64,000 nucleotides of DNA. Source: Bacillota bacterium (GTDB lineage: Bacteria > Bacillota > Clostridia > Acetivibrionales > DSM-1351). The notes below the pieces were generated by a model. That model was not told where the DNA came from. It did no database searches and saw only the letters and a list, made by a program, of their open reading frames with translations. The translations under genes and the position numbers were made by a program. Position 1 is the stretch's first letter, and each line of letters opens with the position of its first letter. The stretch spans positions 1 through 64,000 of the forward strand of contig JAEZRV010000092.1 in assembly GCA_023444055.1 (NCBI GenBank), read 5' to 3'. This document shows, piece after piece, positions 24,825 through 33,876 of this stretch.

Positions 24825-25988
24825 TTAAAATGATTCTGCCAAATCAGGATTCTCAAGAGCATTCTTTATCACATCTTCAGGTACAACTATATTGATATCA
24901 CTGTTATAATCTGTAAAGTTACATTTTATATTCATACTGGAAACCTGTGTTTCATCATCTGCCATACAAAAATTGGTATCCATTAAAATACTGTTCATCA
25001 TGTATGTATTCCTGTTAAGTGATATCTCAACGCTGAACTTATCGAATATAGCGTTGGATAAATCTGATGATTGGGTAGCACTTGCTGTCTTCAACAAGTC
25101 CCCTATGAAGACATCTCCTTTTAAGAGAATTTCATCTGGATTATTACTTTCAACTTCTTTTAATCCCGCACAAAGTGCATCAGAATCATCTAAGATATCA
25201 ACATTACTATTATCATCAAATAATTTGTTATATTCACTTTCTGATAGGGTACTCTTTTCCCATTCTTGTGATATTGGATTTTTCATATACATAGTATTAT
25301 CAGCGAAATAGAAATCCATATTCATACTTATTGATGCCATGTCCATTTTCATATTCATAGATATTTTTTTTTGTAACATATCCATAACCATATCCATAGC
25401 CATCTTGATATCAAAGTTTGTTTCCCCTATATCAGTAGACGCTGAAATCTCCATTTTTGCCTTGCAGTTTTTTATTCCATCCATTGCAGTATTAGCTTTT
25501 TCTAAAATGTCCTTGGTTTGGTTAAATCCTTCTTGTTCTCTTATTAGTACTGATTTAGAACTTCCATCCCAAACAACCTTCATTCCCAAACTTTTAGCAA
25601 TAAAGTTAACAGGAATATAAGTTCTGTTCTTATGAACTACAGGACTAGCGTCAAGTTCAATTTCTTCGTCATTTACTGTAGCTTTATTACTGCCTATTTT
25701 GAGAAATATTTTTGTTGAGTCTTTTAAAACAGTAACACTTTTTTCCTGTGAATTCCAAATAATATGCTCATTATCATTGTTTACACCCAAATTCACTAGT
25801 ATGCCTCTTAGAGGTAGTAGAGTTCTGTTATTCATGTTTATTGGTGTATCTTCATAATTTCCAATCTGTCCGTCAATTACAATTTTCACATTAGGCATTT
25901 CTGTAACACTGTTTGCTGCAAACGCAGGTACCGTTAAACATACCAAAATAATAGCTAAAATAAAACTTGCTGACAAATACTTCTTCAT
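24825..25988 (-). CDS. Secreted copper-amine-oxidase-like stalk-domain protein
   Basis: 387 residues from the ATG at 25988, which has AGGAGG six nt upstream; longer starts lack an SD. The signal peptide is about residues 1-25 (LTVPAFAAN). Residues ~30-145 are a copper amine oxidase N-terminal-like domain, with its two typical halves (TLLPLRGILVNLG...WNSQEKSV and TYIPVNFIAKSLGMKVVWDG). In Clostridia this domain is a wall or surface module without copper or oxidase activity. Residues ~150-387 are Met-rich amphipathic strands (DIKMAMDMVMDMLQKKISM) resembling LolA/DUF6612-type lipid- or peptide-binding folds. Monocistronic, ending at a strong terminator. Function unknown, probably surface sensing or binding. 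Confidence 0.75.
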   Translation of the reverse strand: MKKYLSASFILAIILVCLTVPAFAANSVTEMPNVKIVIDGQIGNYEDTPINMNNRTLLPLRGILVNLGVNNDNEHIIWNSQEKSVTVLKDSTKIFLKIGSNKATVNDEEIELDASPVVHKNRTYIPVNFIAKSLGMKVVWDGSSKSVLIREQEGFNQTKDILEKANTAMDGIKNCKAKMEISASTDIGETNFDIKMAMDMVMDMLQKKISMNMKMDMASISMNMDFYFADNTMYMKNPISQEWEKSTLSESEYNKLFDDNSNVDILDDSDALCAGLKEVESNNPDEILLKGDVFIGDLLKTASATQSSDLSNAIFDKFSVEISLNRNTYMMNSILMDTNFCMADDETQVSSMNIKCNFTDYNSDINIVVPEDVIKNALENPDLAESF

Positions 25989-26045
25989 TTGATTCCTCCT
26001 ATTTATTACTATCTTGAATTTAAAATATAGAAAAAATATTCTCAC

Positions 26046-26110
26046 CGCTTGAAAAACAAAGCGGTACCCTTCACTTATAGAAGCGGGGGGACATTTTTTG
26101 CCTCGTTATA
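26046..26110 (-). promoter_or_regulatory. Hairpin in the leader of the stalk-protein gene
   Basis: On the minus strand ACCGCTT and AAGCGGT form a 7-bp stem about 60 nt upstream of the start, preceded by a run of C residues. It could be an attenuator or a remnant of a repeat. No known RNA family is recognised. Confidence 0.3.
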
Positions 26111-26186
26111 AAAAAAAACATCATTTATAGTATATACCTATTAGCACTTTTTTTCTATATAAATTACTCATTTAGTATTTTTAATC

Positions 26187-26224
26187 AAAAAAATTATTGT
26201 CCCTTATGAGACAATAATTTTTTT
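26187..26224 (-). terminator. Terminator of serA
   Basis: The inverted repeat AATTATTGTC/GACAATAATT with flanking A and T tracts lies 16 nt after the serA stop. Symmetrical, so it could act in both directions. Confidence 0.85.
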
Positions 26225-26239
26225 GATGTATTTTAATTC

Positions 26240-27847
26240 TTAGAACATCAATAATGTAACTTTTAAAACACCATTTATTTTAGTAAGTAAATCAATTACG
26301 TTTTTATCTACTTCGCAGTCAACACTAATAAATGCAACAGCCTTTTCTCCGCCTTGCTTTCTGCTCCATTGCATTGCTGCAATATTTATATCATTTGCTC
26401 CTAATATTGAACCAATCTGACCAATTATGCCTGGTTGATCAATGTTTTGTATTGCTAAAACATATGGTGTTGGATCAAAATCTAACTTATATCCAAAGAA
26501 GTCAACAACTCTTATTTCCTGCTTTGCAAATACAGTTCCTGATACAGAAAGAGTCTTATTTTTTGTAATAAATTTAACGGTAATCAGGTTTGTATATTTT
26601 TCTAGTGCTGAGCTTTTGCTTTCAACAAGTGATATACCCATATTTTTTGCAATAAGCTCTGCATTAACATAGTTTACTTTTTCTTTAACAACAATATCAA
26701 GGAAGCCTTTCAATACTGACAATGATAATAATTTTGTCTCTTGTTCAGCTAATTCACCGCTGTACATAATTTCAATTTTGTTAACAGTGTCTTTCTCAGC
26801 TTGATAATATATTTTTCCTAATATTTCAGCTAAGTCAACGTAAGGCTTCATTTCACCTACTTCTTTATTCTTCATTGGAGGCATATTTACAGCTGCAACC
26901 ATGTCCCCTCTTAAAGCATCAGCTACTAACTCAGCAACACAAGTACCTACATTATAATTTGCTTCATCAGTAGAAGCACCTAAATGAGGAGTTATAATTA
27001 CATTATCAAGTTCATAAAGCTTGTTTTCATAATCTTGATCTTCAGGTTTCTTGTCATAGTTTGGCTCTGGATTAAGTACATCTAATGCTGCTGCAGCAAC
27101 CTTACCAGATTTAATTCCGTTATATAGAGCATCTTCATTAACAAGTCCACCTCTAGCTGCATTAACTATTCTAACACCATCTTTACAAAGCTTAATTTGT
27201 TCCTCATTAATAATGTTTATAGTTTCAGCTGTCTTTGGAGTATGAATTGTAATCAAGTCAGCTTGCTTGAGTAAATCCTCTAATGTTTCACATTTTTCAA
27301 CTCCAAGCTTTGCAAACTTTTCATCAGTTATATATGGATCATAAGCTACCGCCCTCATATTTGAGCCTATTAGCTTTGAAGCAACAATTGAACCTATTCT
27401 TCCTAATCCTATAACACCTACTGTTTTTTGATCCAACTCATTTCCTAAAAATTTATTTCTTCTGAAATCCTTTTTATCTTTTCCTGCCCAATGAGCTTGT
27501 GGAATATTTCTAAATATAGCATATGCTAATCCAACGGCTAACTCAGCAGCAGCCATACTATTGCTTTCAGGAGTATTTACTACAATAATACCTCTTTTTG
27601 TACAAGCTGGAAGCTCTATATTATCAACGCCATTACCTGCACGACCTACGACCTTTAAGTTTGTACCCTTTGCTAAAAGTTCTTCATTTATCTTTGTAAC
27701 ACTTCTTACAATGATTGAATCATAATTCTCAATTATTCCAAGTAATTCCTCATGTGAAATTCCATATTTGACATCGACTTCATGACCATCTTTTTTAAGA
27801 TGTTCAATACCATCATCTGCTATTCTTTCAGTTACTATAATTTTCAT
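26240..27847 (-). CDS. serA: D-3-phosphoglycerate dehydrogenase
   Basis: 535 residues, the long SerA form. It catalyses NAD-dependent oxidation of 3-phosphoglycerate, the first step of serine synthesis. Visible parts are the substrate-binding half (IIVRSVTKINEELLAKG; VGRAGNGVDNI), the NAD-binding Rossmann motif GLGRIGSIVASKL, the catalytic ITPHLGASTDEA segment, the ASB domain, and a C-terminal ACT domain (VLAIQNIDQPGIIGQIGSIL) that usually gives feedback control by serine. AGGAGG precedes the ATG. It lies 95 nt downstream of a class V aminotransferase, in an operon led by a tandem glycine riboswitch, so pathway flux is tied to glycine and serine status. Confidence 0.97.
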   Translation of the reverse strand: MKIIVTERIADDGIEHLKKDGHEVDVKYGISHEELLGIIENYDSIIVRSVTKINEELLAKGTNLKVVGRAGNGVDNIELPACTKRGIIVVNTPESNSMAAAELAVGLAYAIFRNIPQAHWAGKDKKDFRRNKFLGNELDQKTVGVIGLGRIGSIVASKLIGSNMRAVAYDPYITDEKFAKLGVEKCETLEDLLKQADLITIHTPKTAETINIINEEQIKLCKDGVRIVNAARGGLVNEDALYNGIKSGKVAAAALDVLNPEPNYDKKPEDQDYENKLYELDNVIITPHLGASTDEANYNVGTCVAELVADALRGDMVAAVNMPPMKNKEVGEMKPYVDLAEILGKIYYQAEKDTVNKIEIMYSGELAEQETKLLSLSVLKGFLDIVVKEKVNYVNAELIAKNMGISLVESKSSALEKYTNLITVKFITKNKTLSVSGTVFAKQEIRVVDFFGYKLDFDPTPYVLAIQNIDQPGIIGQIGSILGANDINIAAMQWSRKQGGEKAVAFISVDCEVDKNVIDLLTKINGVLKVTLLMF

Positions 27848-27942
27848 AAATCAAACTACCTCCTATATTATATCTTAATAATATTAATTATCATTTTTGA
27901 GTTAATCTATCATAATTTTAGTATTAACTTATAAGGAAGAAA

Positions 27943-29094
27943 TTACTGCAGAGCCTTCTGTACTGCTCCTACTGATACACCCATTTCTACCTTGTATCCT
28001 GCTTCGCTCAGTGCATATTCTAAAGCTGCAAAAGTCTTAATCAAGTCCAGACCATCTGTATAACCGCAATGTCCTATTCTAAATATCTTTCCTTTTAAAT
28101 CCTTCTGACCGCCAGTTATCATAATATCATACTTTAAGTTCAGGGTTTTAATTACTTTTGCTATGTCTATCCCCTCTGGCGCCTTTACAGCAGTGATAAT
28201 ATATGAAGAAACATCCTGGCTTGGAAGCAATTCAAGACCAAGTGCTTTAATACCAGCCTGTGTTGCTAGTGCAAGCTTTTTGTGTCTTGCATAAACGTTT
28301 TCCAGCCCTTCCTCTTTAATCATTTTTAATGCTTCTGCTTGTGCCATCATAATTGTTATAGCAGGTGTGTATGGTGGGTTCTCTCCAGCTTTCATCAAGC
28401 CTTTTTTATATTTCTTGTAATCCCAATAGAACTTAGGCAATTTTGAATTTTCTACTGCCTCCCAGCCCTTATCGCTTATTCCAACAAAAGCTAGTCCTGG
28501 AGGTGCCATCAATGCCTTTTGTGAGCCAGTTACAACAACATCTAATCCCCAGTTGTCCATTTGAAGATCTAGTCCTCCTAATGAACTAATTGCATCAACT
28601 ACCAGCAATCTTTTTGTACCTTTTGTAAGCTTTCCTAATGCTTCTATATCATTAGTAACACCTGTTGAAGTCTCATTATGCGTAACCAATATGGCTTTAA
28701 TCTCATTGTTTACATCTTCATCAAGTATTTTCTTAACATCATTAACATTAACAGCTTCTCCCCAATTAACTGCTAACTTCTGAACATTAAGTCCAAAAGT
28801 AGTAGCTATTTCTGCAAATCTATCTCCAAAGTTTCCAATGCTTATAGCCAATACCTTATCTCCTTGTGAGAAAAGGTTAACTATCGCGGATTCCATAGCT
28901 CCAGTTCCTGATGATGCTAATACTAATACTGGATTCTTAGTTTGAAAAACAAACTTTAAATCCTCTTCTAATCCATCAAATATTGTTTCAAATTCCTTAG
29001 TTCTGTGATGAATAATCTGTCTTCTCATAACTTCCAACACTCTTGGTGGAATCATTGTAGGTCCTGGTGTCATCAGTAATTTTTCTTTTTCCAT
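27943..29094 (-). CDS. Class V aminotransferase (alanine-glyoxylate / serine-pyruvate / phosphoserine type)
   Basis: 383 residues from the ATG at 29094, after GGAGG; an upstream TTG overlaps the SD and is rejected. A PLP enzyme of the soluble-hydrogenase-small-subunit / PucG-like group, with N-terminal MTPGPTMIPPRV, the phosphate-binding ASSGTGAMESAIVN, D in VVDAISSLGG and the Schiff-base lysine in TGSQKALMAPPGLAF. Members use serine, alanine, glyoxylate or 3-phosphohydroxypyruvate. Cotranscription with serA suggests it replaces SerC in serine synthesis, or makes glycine from glyoxylate; the glycine riboswitch fits either. The exact substrate is inference. There is no serC or serB in the window. 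Confidence 0.9.
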   Translation of the reverse strand: MEKEKLLMTPGPTMIPPRVLEVMRRQIIHHRTKEFETIFDGLEEDLKFVFQTKNPVLVLASSGTGAMESAIVNLFSQGDKVLAISIGNFGDRFAEIATTFGLNVQKLAVNWGEAVNVNDVKKILDEDVNNEIKAILVTHNETSTGVTNDIEALGKLTKGTKRLLVVDAISSLGGLDLQMDNWGLDVVVTGSQKALMAPPGLAFVGISDKGWEAVENSKLPKFYWDYKKYKKGLMKAGENPPYTPAITIMMAQAEALKMIKEEGLENVYARHKKLALATQAGIKALGLELLPSQDVSSYIITAVKAPEGIDIAKVIKTLNLKYDIMITGGQKDLKGKIFRIGHCGYTDGLDLIKTFAALEYALSEAGYKVEMGVSVGAVQKALQ

Positions 29095-29173
29095 TGCTTT
29101 TTCCTCCAATTTATTTATATATTATTTAATAATTTAGCAATATTATTTACTCTCACACAAAAAGAAAGAAACA

Positions 29174-29202
29174 ACAAAAGGCCAAATATAAAATATTTGA
29201 CC
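29174..29202 (-). terminator. Terminator between glycine riboswitch and aminotransferase gene
   Basis: On the minus strand GGTCAAATA pairs with TATTTGGCC, followed by TTTTG and further T-rich sequence. It is placed after the second aptamer and before the gene, so it probably serves as the expression platform. Confidence 0.6.
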
Positions 29203-29280
29203 TCTAAAGTGCATAAACAAACAAGTTGGCAAGCCAACATTGCAAAGCGCAACAAAAATAATGTTATCACACTTTTTATA

Positions 29281-29445
29281 CTCTGTCCTTTTGCCTGAGA
29301 GATTAAGCTTTATAAAAGCTCTTGCCCCTTCGGCGCCGTCACTGGTCTCTCCAGAGGTCCGTCCTGTTGTAGTCTCTATGACCTGAGAGTGCTACTCCTT
29401 CGGTGAGTTTTATTATTAATAAAACGTCTCTCCCACAACAATCAT
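29281..29445 (-). promoter_or_regulatory. Tandem glycine riboswitch (gcvT motif)
   Basis: Two aptamers are read on the minus strand. The first begins GGGAGAGACG, continues with CACCGAAGGAGTAGCACTC and ends CTCAGGTC. A short linker leads to the second, CTCTGGAGAGACC, then GGCGCCGAAGGGGCAAGAGC, ending CTCTCAGGCAAAAGGACAGAG. These are the conserved glycine-aptamer core segments. The element lies about 190 nt before the aminotransferase start with an intervening terminator, and behind a consensus promoter. It should turn expression on when glycine is high, judging by known homologs. Confidence 0.95.
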
Positions 29446-29474
29446 CCGACAATATTCAGTTATTAATTATTTTT

Positions 29475-29503
29475 ATTATAGTTAAATTAACAATTCATGT
29501 CAA
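29475..29503 (-). promoter_or_regulatory. Consensus sigma-A promoter of the glycine-riboswitch operon
   Basis: TTGACA (29503-29498) and TATAAT (29480-29475) on the minus strand, with exactly 17 bp between them, about 30 nt before the first aptamer. Confidence 0.9.
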
Positions 29504-29629
29504 GGAAATAACAAAGTTTTTGATAAATATAATTAAAAGCTATGACTATACAAAAAATATGTCTACACAATGAAATTGAGTGAAGCTATATAAACTCCAC
29601 TCAACTTAAAAAAAATTGTTAGTGCTTTA

Positions 29630-29878
29630 TTATTGCGTTTTCAATGCTTCTAGCTGTGGAATCAGTTTGTTCCACATAGGCTTTGGAGCTTTTTCTTTAA
29701 AGGCTTGAAGAACTAATTCTTCAGTTATTTCGTTTACGCTGTTTTTACTTAACCATGCTTCCACTTCATGTTTAACGGTAGATTTAAACATCGGAGGAAC
29801 AGCATCAAGAATGACTTTAAACATTTTCTGGCTATTGCCCTTCCAAGTTACATTATCTAACATAGAACTTCCCATCAT
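29630..29878 (-). CDS. Small PCP_red-like domain protein
   Basis: 82 residues. The segment VILDAVPPMFKSTVKHEVEAW...NEITEELVLQAF has the pattern of the small helical domain found at the C-terminus of light-independent protochlorophyllide reductase subunit B and as stand-alone proteins in anaerobes (vP...R..vr..vE..a......It.e.v..A). This is a weak assignment by pattern. AGGAGG lies 2 nt before the first ATG and 5 nt before the second (29875), so the second is the likelier start. The gene stands alone behind an array of 15-bp repeats, which suggests dedicated regulation. Confidence 0.6.
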   Translation of the reverse strand: MMGSSMLDNVTWKGNSQKMFKVILDAVPPMFKSTVKHEVEAWLSKNSVNEITEELVLQAFKEKAPKPMWNKLIPQLEALKTQ

Positions 29879-30231
29879 TGCCTCCTACCCATGACCTAAA
29901 ACAGTCATAATTACATAATCAAAGTATAACTTCCGTTATGCTTTGGTTAAAGTCAAACTGGCTTTAGTCATTCTGACTAAAGTCATGCTGACTTATGTCA
30001 AAATTGACTTTAGCTTATTTATACTAAAAATCTGCATAAAAACATCCCTACACTCGATATCATATTGTTGATTTTCTTATCTTAGACAATACAATATTGT
30101 GAAGTGCTATTTGTAACAGACTCTAGTATATTTATATGACAATGACAGTAAAAATGTTCCTATTATTTTTTGTCCGATGCCTACCGCCGCTAATATTCAC
30201 TTTAAAAGTGGAATTATAACTATGCTACAGC
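29879..30231. other. Intergenic region between ddh and the PCP_red-like gene
   Basis: Holds the 15-bp repeat array near the left end and a terminator for ddh on its right border. In the remaining ~200 nt I see only AT-rich sequence and a small CACTTTAAAAGTG palindrome near 30200. Confidence 0.5.
29944..30016. repeat. 15-bp iterated palindromic repeat array (operator-like)
   Basis: Copies start at 29944, 29959, 29974 and 29989, with a diverged fifth near 30005. The 12-base core reads TGGTTAAAGTCA, TGGCTTTAGTCA, TGACTAAAGTCA, TGACTTATGTCA and TGACTTTAGCTT. The third copy is nearly a perfect palindrome. The array ends about 65 bp before the start of the 82-residue gene, a typical place for regulator sites. 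Confidence 0.75.
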
Positions 30232-30288
30232 CATAAATAAAAAGTTCTAAGATTTCGACGTAAAAATCACACTCGAAATCTTAGAACT
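30232..30288 (-). terminator. Terminator of ddh
   Basis: A 16-bp stem (AGTTCTAAGATTTCGA with its exact complement, 30243-30288) is followed on the minus strand by TTTTTATTTA. It lies about 40 nt after the ddh stop. Confidence 0.85.
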
Positions 30289-30329
30289 CTGTCTATCCTA
30301 TTCAATCTAAAATTACTTTGCCATGAAGC

Positions 30330-31319
30330 TTACAGTAGGTTCTTAATCAACTCAGCATGACTCTTATCTGATAAGTAAGACAATGGAATATCAAATACTG
30401 TCTTAGCTCCGTTATTTGATTCTTTGTTTAGTCTAACTGCAGCTCTTGCATATGCTACAAGAACATTTCCAGTAAATTCAGGATTACTATCTAATTTTAT
30501 TGCAAATTCAACAATATGATTATTTTCATTTTCAAAACCTGATTTTCCACTTCTGAATACAAAACCACCGTGAGGCATCTTTGAGTGATCTCTCTTTAGT
30601 TCTTCTTCAGTAATAAAATGTACAAATGTATCATAGTCTGAGAAATAGTTTGGCATATTTTTAATATCTGCTTCTATTTGAGCCTTATCTGCTCCTTCTT
30701 CTGCAACAACAAAGCACTCTCTTGTGTGTTTTTGTCTTGTAGTCAATTCTGGATTACTGCCACTTCTAACACTACTAATTGCTGCATCTATAGGCACAGT
30801 GTATTGAATAGCATTTTTTACTCCAGCTACTCTTCTAATTGCATCTGAATGTCCTTGGCTTACACCTTTTCCCCAGAAAGTATAATCATTACCTACTGGC
30901 AAAACTGCACCTGATAGCATTCTTATCATTGAGAACAAACCTGGATCCCAGCCTACAGAAATTATACCAGTTTTATTTGCAGCTATAGCTGCCTTATTAA
31001 CTTTTTCAAAATACTCAGGAATCTTTGCATGTGTATCGAAACTGTCTACAATATTAAACATTGCAGCAAATTCTGGTCCTTGTACAGGTAAATCAGTAGC
31101 TGATCCTCCACATAAAATCATTACATCAATATCATTTACATATTTATTTGCATCTTTGATTTCAACTACTTTAACATTTGGAGTTTTAACAGTTATACTC
31201 TCAGGTGATCTTCTTGTGAAAACAGCTACCAACTCAGTGTCAGCATTTTGCTTTATCGCTGCTTCTACTCCTCTTCCAATATTTCCATATCCTACTATGC
31301 CTATTCTTATTTTGTTCAT
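30330..31319 (-). CDS. ddh: meso-Diaminopimelate dehydrogenase
   Basis: 329 residues. It makes meso-diaminopimelate from tetrahydrodipicolinate in one NADPH-dependent step, for lysine and peptidoglycan. Visible are the N-terminal Rossmann motif GIVGYGNIGRGVE, ILCGGSATDLP, VDSFDTHAKIPEYF, VGWDPGLFSMIRML and WGKGVSQGHSDAIRR, all conserved in Ddh. Length is normal. It is the last gene of a group lysA-ddh read leftward behind a TrmB-like regulator gene, and it ends at a strong hairpin terminator. Confidence 0.96.
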   Translation of the reverse strand: MNKIRIGIVGYGNIGRGVEAAIKQNADTELVAVFTRRSPESITVKTPNVKVVEIKDANKYVNDIDVMILCGGSATDLPVQGPEFAAMFNIVDSFDTHAKIPEYFEKVNKAAIAANKTGIISVGWDPGLFSMIRMLSGAVLPVGNDYTFWGKGVSQGHSDAIRRVAGVKNAIQYTVPIDAAISSVRSGSNPELTTRQKHTRECFVVAEEGADKAQIEADIKNMPNYFSDYDTFVHFITEEELKRDHSKMPHGGFVFRSGKSGFENENNHIVEFAIKLDSNPEFTGNVLVAYARAAVRLNKESNNGAKTVFDIPLSYLSDKSHAELIKNLL

Positions 31320-31467
31320 GGTGCTTCCTCTCCTTTATTTATAATAACTATAATATATATAATTTATAAAGTAATTTTGCTTAAAAAGCCTAGCTTCAGA
31401 AAACAAATTATTTTATATAATAGTAGACTCCTAGTTTTAAACATCTATTAATGATCCATCTAAAAAG

Positions 31468-32718
31468 TTATACATTAAACGGTGCAATCAAGTCTTCAAA
31501 TGTATCTCTGCGTCTAATAAGCACTGCTTCACCGTTTTCTTTTATAAGAACCTCAGCAGGTCTTAATCTCATATTGTAGTTTGAACTCATGGCAAAGCCA
31601 TAAGCACCTGCATCCATAACCCCTATAATATCGCCTTCTTCTATTACTGGTAGAACTCTGTTCTTTGCAATAATATCTCCACTTTCACAGATGTTTCCAA
31701 CTACTGTTACTTCCTCTGTAGCTTCTTCATTCATTGGTTTTCCATCTCTATAAACTTCAATTTCATGATGTGAATCATACATTACAGGTCTTGCCAAAAC
31801 ATTGAATCCAATATCTGTACCTACGAATTTATGTGCATAATTATTTTTTGTTGTATAAACAGTTCCCAATAATATTCCGCATTCTGCTGCAATATATCTA
31901 CCTGGCTCAGATTTAAATAATATCTTCTTGCCGTATTTGTCAGTCCATTGTTCTAACACCTTTGTCAGCTTTTCTCTAAAGCTCACCAGATCCAATGTTG
32001 CCTGTCCTTCTTGCTTTTTATAAGGTATTCCAAAGCCTCCGCCCATATCAACGAAATCAATATCCTCAAATTGCTCTGCTACTGCCAGCAAAGATTTAAC
32101 ACCCTCAATATATGAATCACCTTCCATAAACAGTGAACCAATATGCTGATTTACACCGCATATTTTAAGGCTATACTTTTTGGCAATTTCTTTAACCTGC
32201 TCAACGCAGTCAATATTGACACCAAATTTAGTTTTCTTACCACCAGTTACAACCTTCTCACAATGACCTGCTCCAACACCAGGGTTAAATCTAATAGCAG
32301 CTTTTCCACCTGGATTAATCTTGCCTAAAAGCTCTAACTGAGACAGTGAATCCACACTAACCAAAACACCATTGTCAACTGCATATCTTAATTCTGCTTC
32401 TGAAACATTGTTAGGTACAAAAAACAGTTCTTCAGGTTTAAATCCTGCATGTAAAAGTAATTGTATTTCTCCTGCTGACATAGCATCAGCTCTCAAGCCC
32501 TCTTCCCTAACAATTTTAATTAATTGAAGATTTGAGTTAGCCTTTATTGAATAATTTGGTATAAAGTTAGGATAATCAACTAGATTTTTCATATCCTTGC
32601 AGTGCTGTCTTAATATTTTCTCATTATAAACATATAATGGGCTTCCAAATTCCTTAATTAATTTTTCAGGATTTGAATTTCCGTAAAAATCTGTTTTCAT
32701 TGAATAGTATTCTGTCAT
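31468..32718 (-). CDS. lysA: Diaminopimelate decarboxylase
   Basis: 416 residues, fold type III PLP enzyme that converts meso-DAP to lysine. The PLP lysine sits in NYSIKANSNL, the phosphate loop in DMGGGFGIPY, the substrate Glu/Arg region in FKSEPGRYIAAECG, and the cross-subunit CESGDIIAKNR motif near the C-terminus. AGGAGG stands before the ATG. It lies just upstream of ddh (149 nt apart), so the branch-point enzyme and the lysine-forming enzyme are coexpressed. Confidence 0.96.
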   Translation of the reverse strand: MTEYYSMKTDFYGNSNPEKLIKEFGSPLYVYNEKILRQHCKDMKNLVDYPNFIPNYSIKANSNLQLIKIVREEGLRADAMSAGEIQLLLHAGFKPEELFFVPNNVSEAELRYAVDNGVLVSVDSLSQLELLGKINPGGKAAIRFNPGVGAGHCEKVVTGGKKTKFGVNIDCVEQVKEIAKKYSLKICGVNQHIGSLFMEGDSYIEGVKSLLAVAEQFEDIDFVDMGGGFGIPYKKQEGQATLDLVSFREKLTKVLEQWTDKYGKKILFKSEPGRYIAAECGILLGTVYTTKNNYAHKFVGTDIGFNVLARPVMYDSHHEIEVYRDGKPMNEEATEEVTVVGNICESGDIIAKNRVLPVIEEGDIIGVMDAGAYGFAMSSNYNMRLRPAEVLIKENGEAVLIRRRDTFEDLIAPFNV

Positions 32719-32852
32719 TTTTAAATCCTCCTATTAAATAATTATTTAAATTTATTTAAATTTATTGAAATCATATTAAAAATACAAATGTAGATATTTT
32801 CTACCACTAATACTTTTAGCATTTTGGGTTTATACACCTACTTAGAAGTAAG

Positions 32853-33542
32853 TTATAAAATCTTATTTTGAATCAGTTTAATCTCATTTGTTAGTGAGTC
32901 TTTTACTAAATCAACTAAATTTGAGTTCATCGAAAACAAACCAGTTGGATTTGTTCCATTTAGCTGTCCTGTCAAAACATTTGATGAGTCAGTTATAAGT
33001 CTTACACTTCCAAAATTCATCTGAGATTTATAGCAAATCATACCTTCATATTCGATATTATCTGATGTAATAATGACAACCTTTAAATCACGTTCTTGTG
33101 CTGACTTAAGTTCATCAATCGCATAATCAAGGTGTTCTCTTGAGATGGATATATATATCCTGTATTGTGCTTGATTAATCAGATTTTTCATTTTATTAAT
33201 TATTTTCTCATCACCATTAATTGTTATAAATGTATCATTTGATATATTTACCCGTGGTATTTCTTCCTTGATGACCCTTATAACCTCTTGAAATTTCCTC
33301 TTAATATTTTCAGCAAGCTCAACAGAATCTACAGGAGCATACTTTAAGGATTCACCATTTATTTTAAAAGCCCCACCCTTATCTGAAAGACCAGCTAATC
33401 CTAGATATGCATTTGACCTAGAAATACCGGTCAATTTTGAAGCTTCATATCCAGTCAATTCTCCTTCTCTGCACAAGGTAACATAGAGTATTGATTCATG
33501 CTTTGTGAAACCCGCCTGCATTAAAGCCTCTATCACATCCAT
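32853..33542 (-). CDS. TrmB-like transcriptional regulator
   Basis: 229 residues from the ATG at 33542 (AAAGGA seven nt upstream; the ATG at 33563 lacks an SD). The N-terminal winged helix has the TrmB family pattern (ALMQAGFTKHESILYVTL; LTGYEASKLTGISRSNAYLGLAGLSDKG). The C-terminal half (about 110-229) resembles the phospholipase-D-like effector domain of TrmB proteins (YRIYISISREHLDYAIDELK) but has no HKD catalytic motif. It is immediately upstream of lysA and read in the same direction, so it may sense a lysine-pathway metabolite or sugar and control lysA-ddh. The target is inferred from position only. Confidence 0.8.
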   Translation of the reverse strand: MDVIEALMQAGFTKHESILYVTLCREGELTGYEASKLTGISRSNAYLGLAGLSDKGGAFKINGESLKYAPVDSVELAENIKRKFQEVIRVIKEEIPRVNISNDTFITINGDEKIINKMKNLINQAQYRIYISISREHLDYAIDELKSAQERDLKVVIITSDNIEYEGMICYKSQMNFGSVRLITDSSNVLTGQLNGTNPTGLFSMNSNLVDLVKDSLTNEIKLIQNKIL

Positions 33543-33813
33543 TTTGCTGTCCTTTCGTAACACTTATTTTATTACTCTACTTTCCATTATGAAGTAATTA
33601 CTATCGGCCAAATATCCCATTATATGGACAATAGATTAGGTTTGATGTCAGACCATGTAAACATGCTCATTTTTTTGGCAATATAATAGTGGTTCTATCT
33701 AAAACCACTATATACCATTCTTATTTATATGTCAATTAAAATGTTTAGTTTTTAGAATGTAATTTCCAGATTGTTCTAAAATGGTTCAAAGTGAAAAGTA
33801 TTGAACAACATTT
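33543..33813. other. Intergenic region upstream of the TrmB-like gene
   Basis: AT-rich region. Contains one inverted repeat, ATAGTGGTT/AACCACTAT, around 33687-33714 without a T-tract. No confident promoter was identified. Confidence 0.3.
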
Positions 33814-33876
33814 GCGAGCCTCGCTCCATCCCATAAATGTAGCTATTTAATATGTGATTCCACATTTTAAATACAA
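33814..33876 (-). repeat. Dispersed ~65-bp repeat, copy A (after the DUF4129 gene stop)
   Basis: Starts GCGAGCCTCGCTCCATC and ends ACATTTTAAATACAA on the plus strand, directly abutting the stop codon at 33877. About 75-80% identical by eye to copy B at 60375-60440. Read on the minus strand it ends in the small hairpin GAGCGAGGCTC. Confidence 0.75.
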
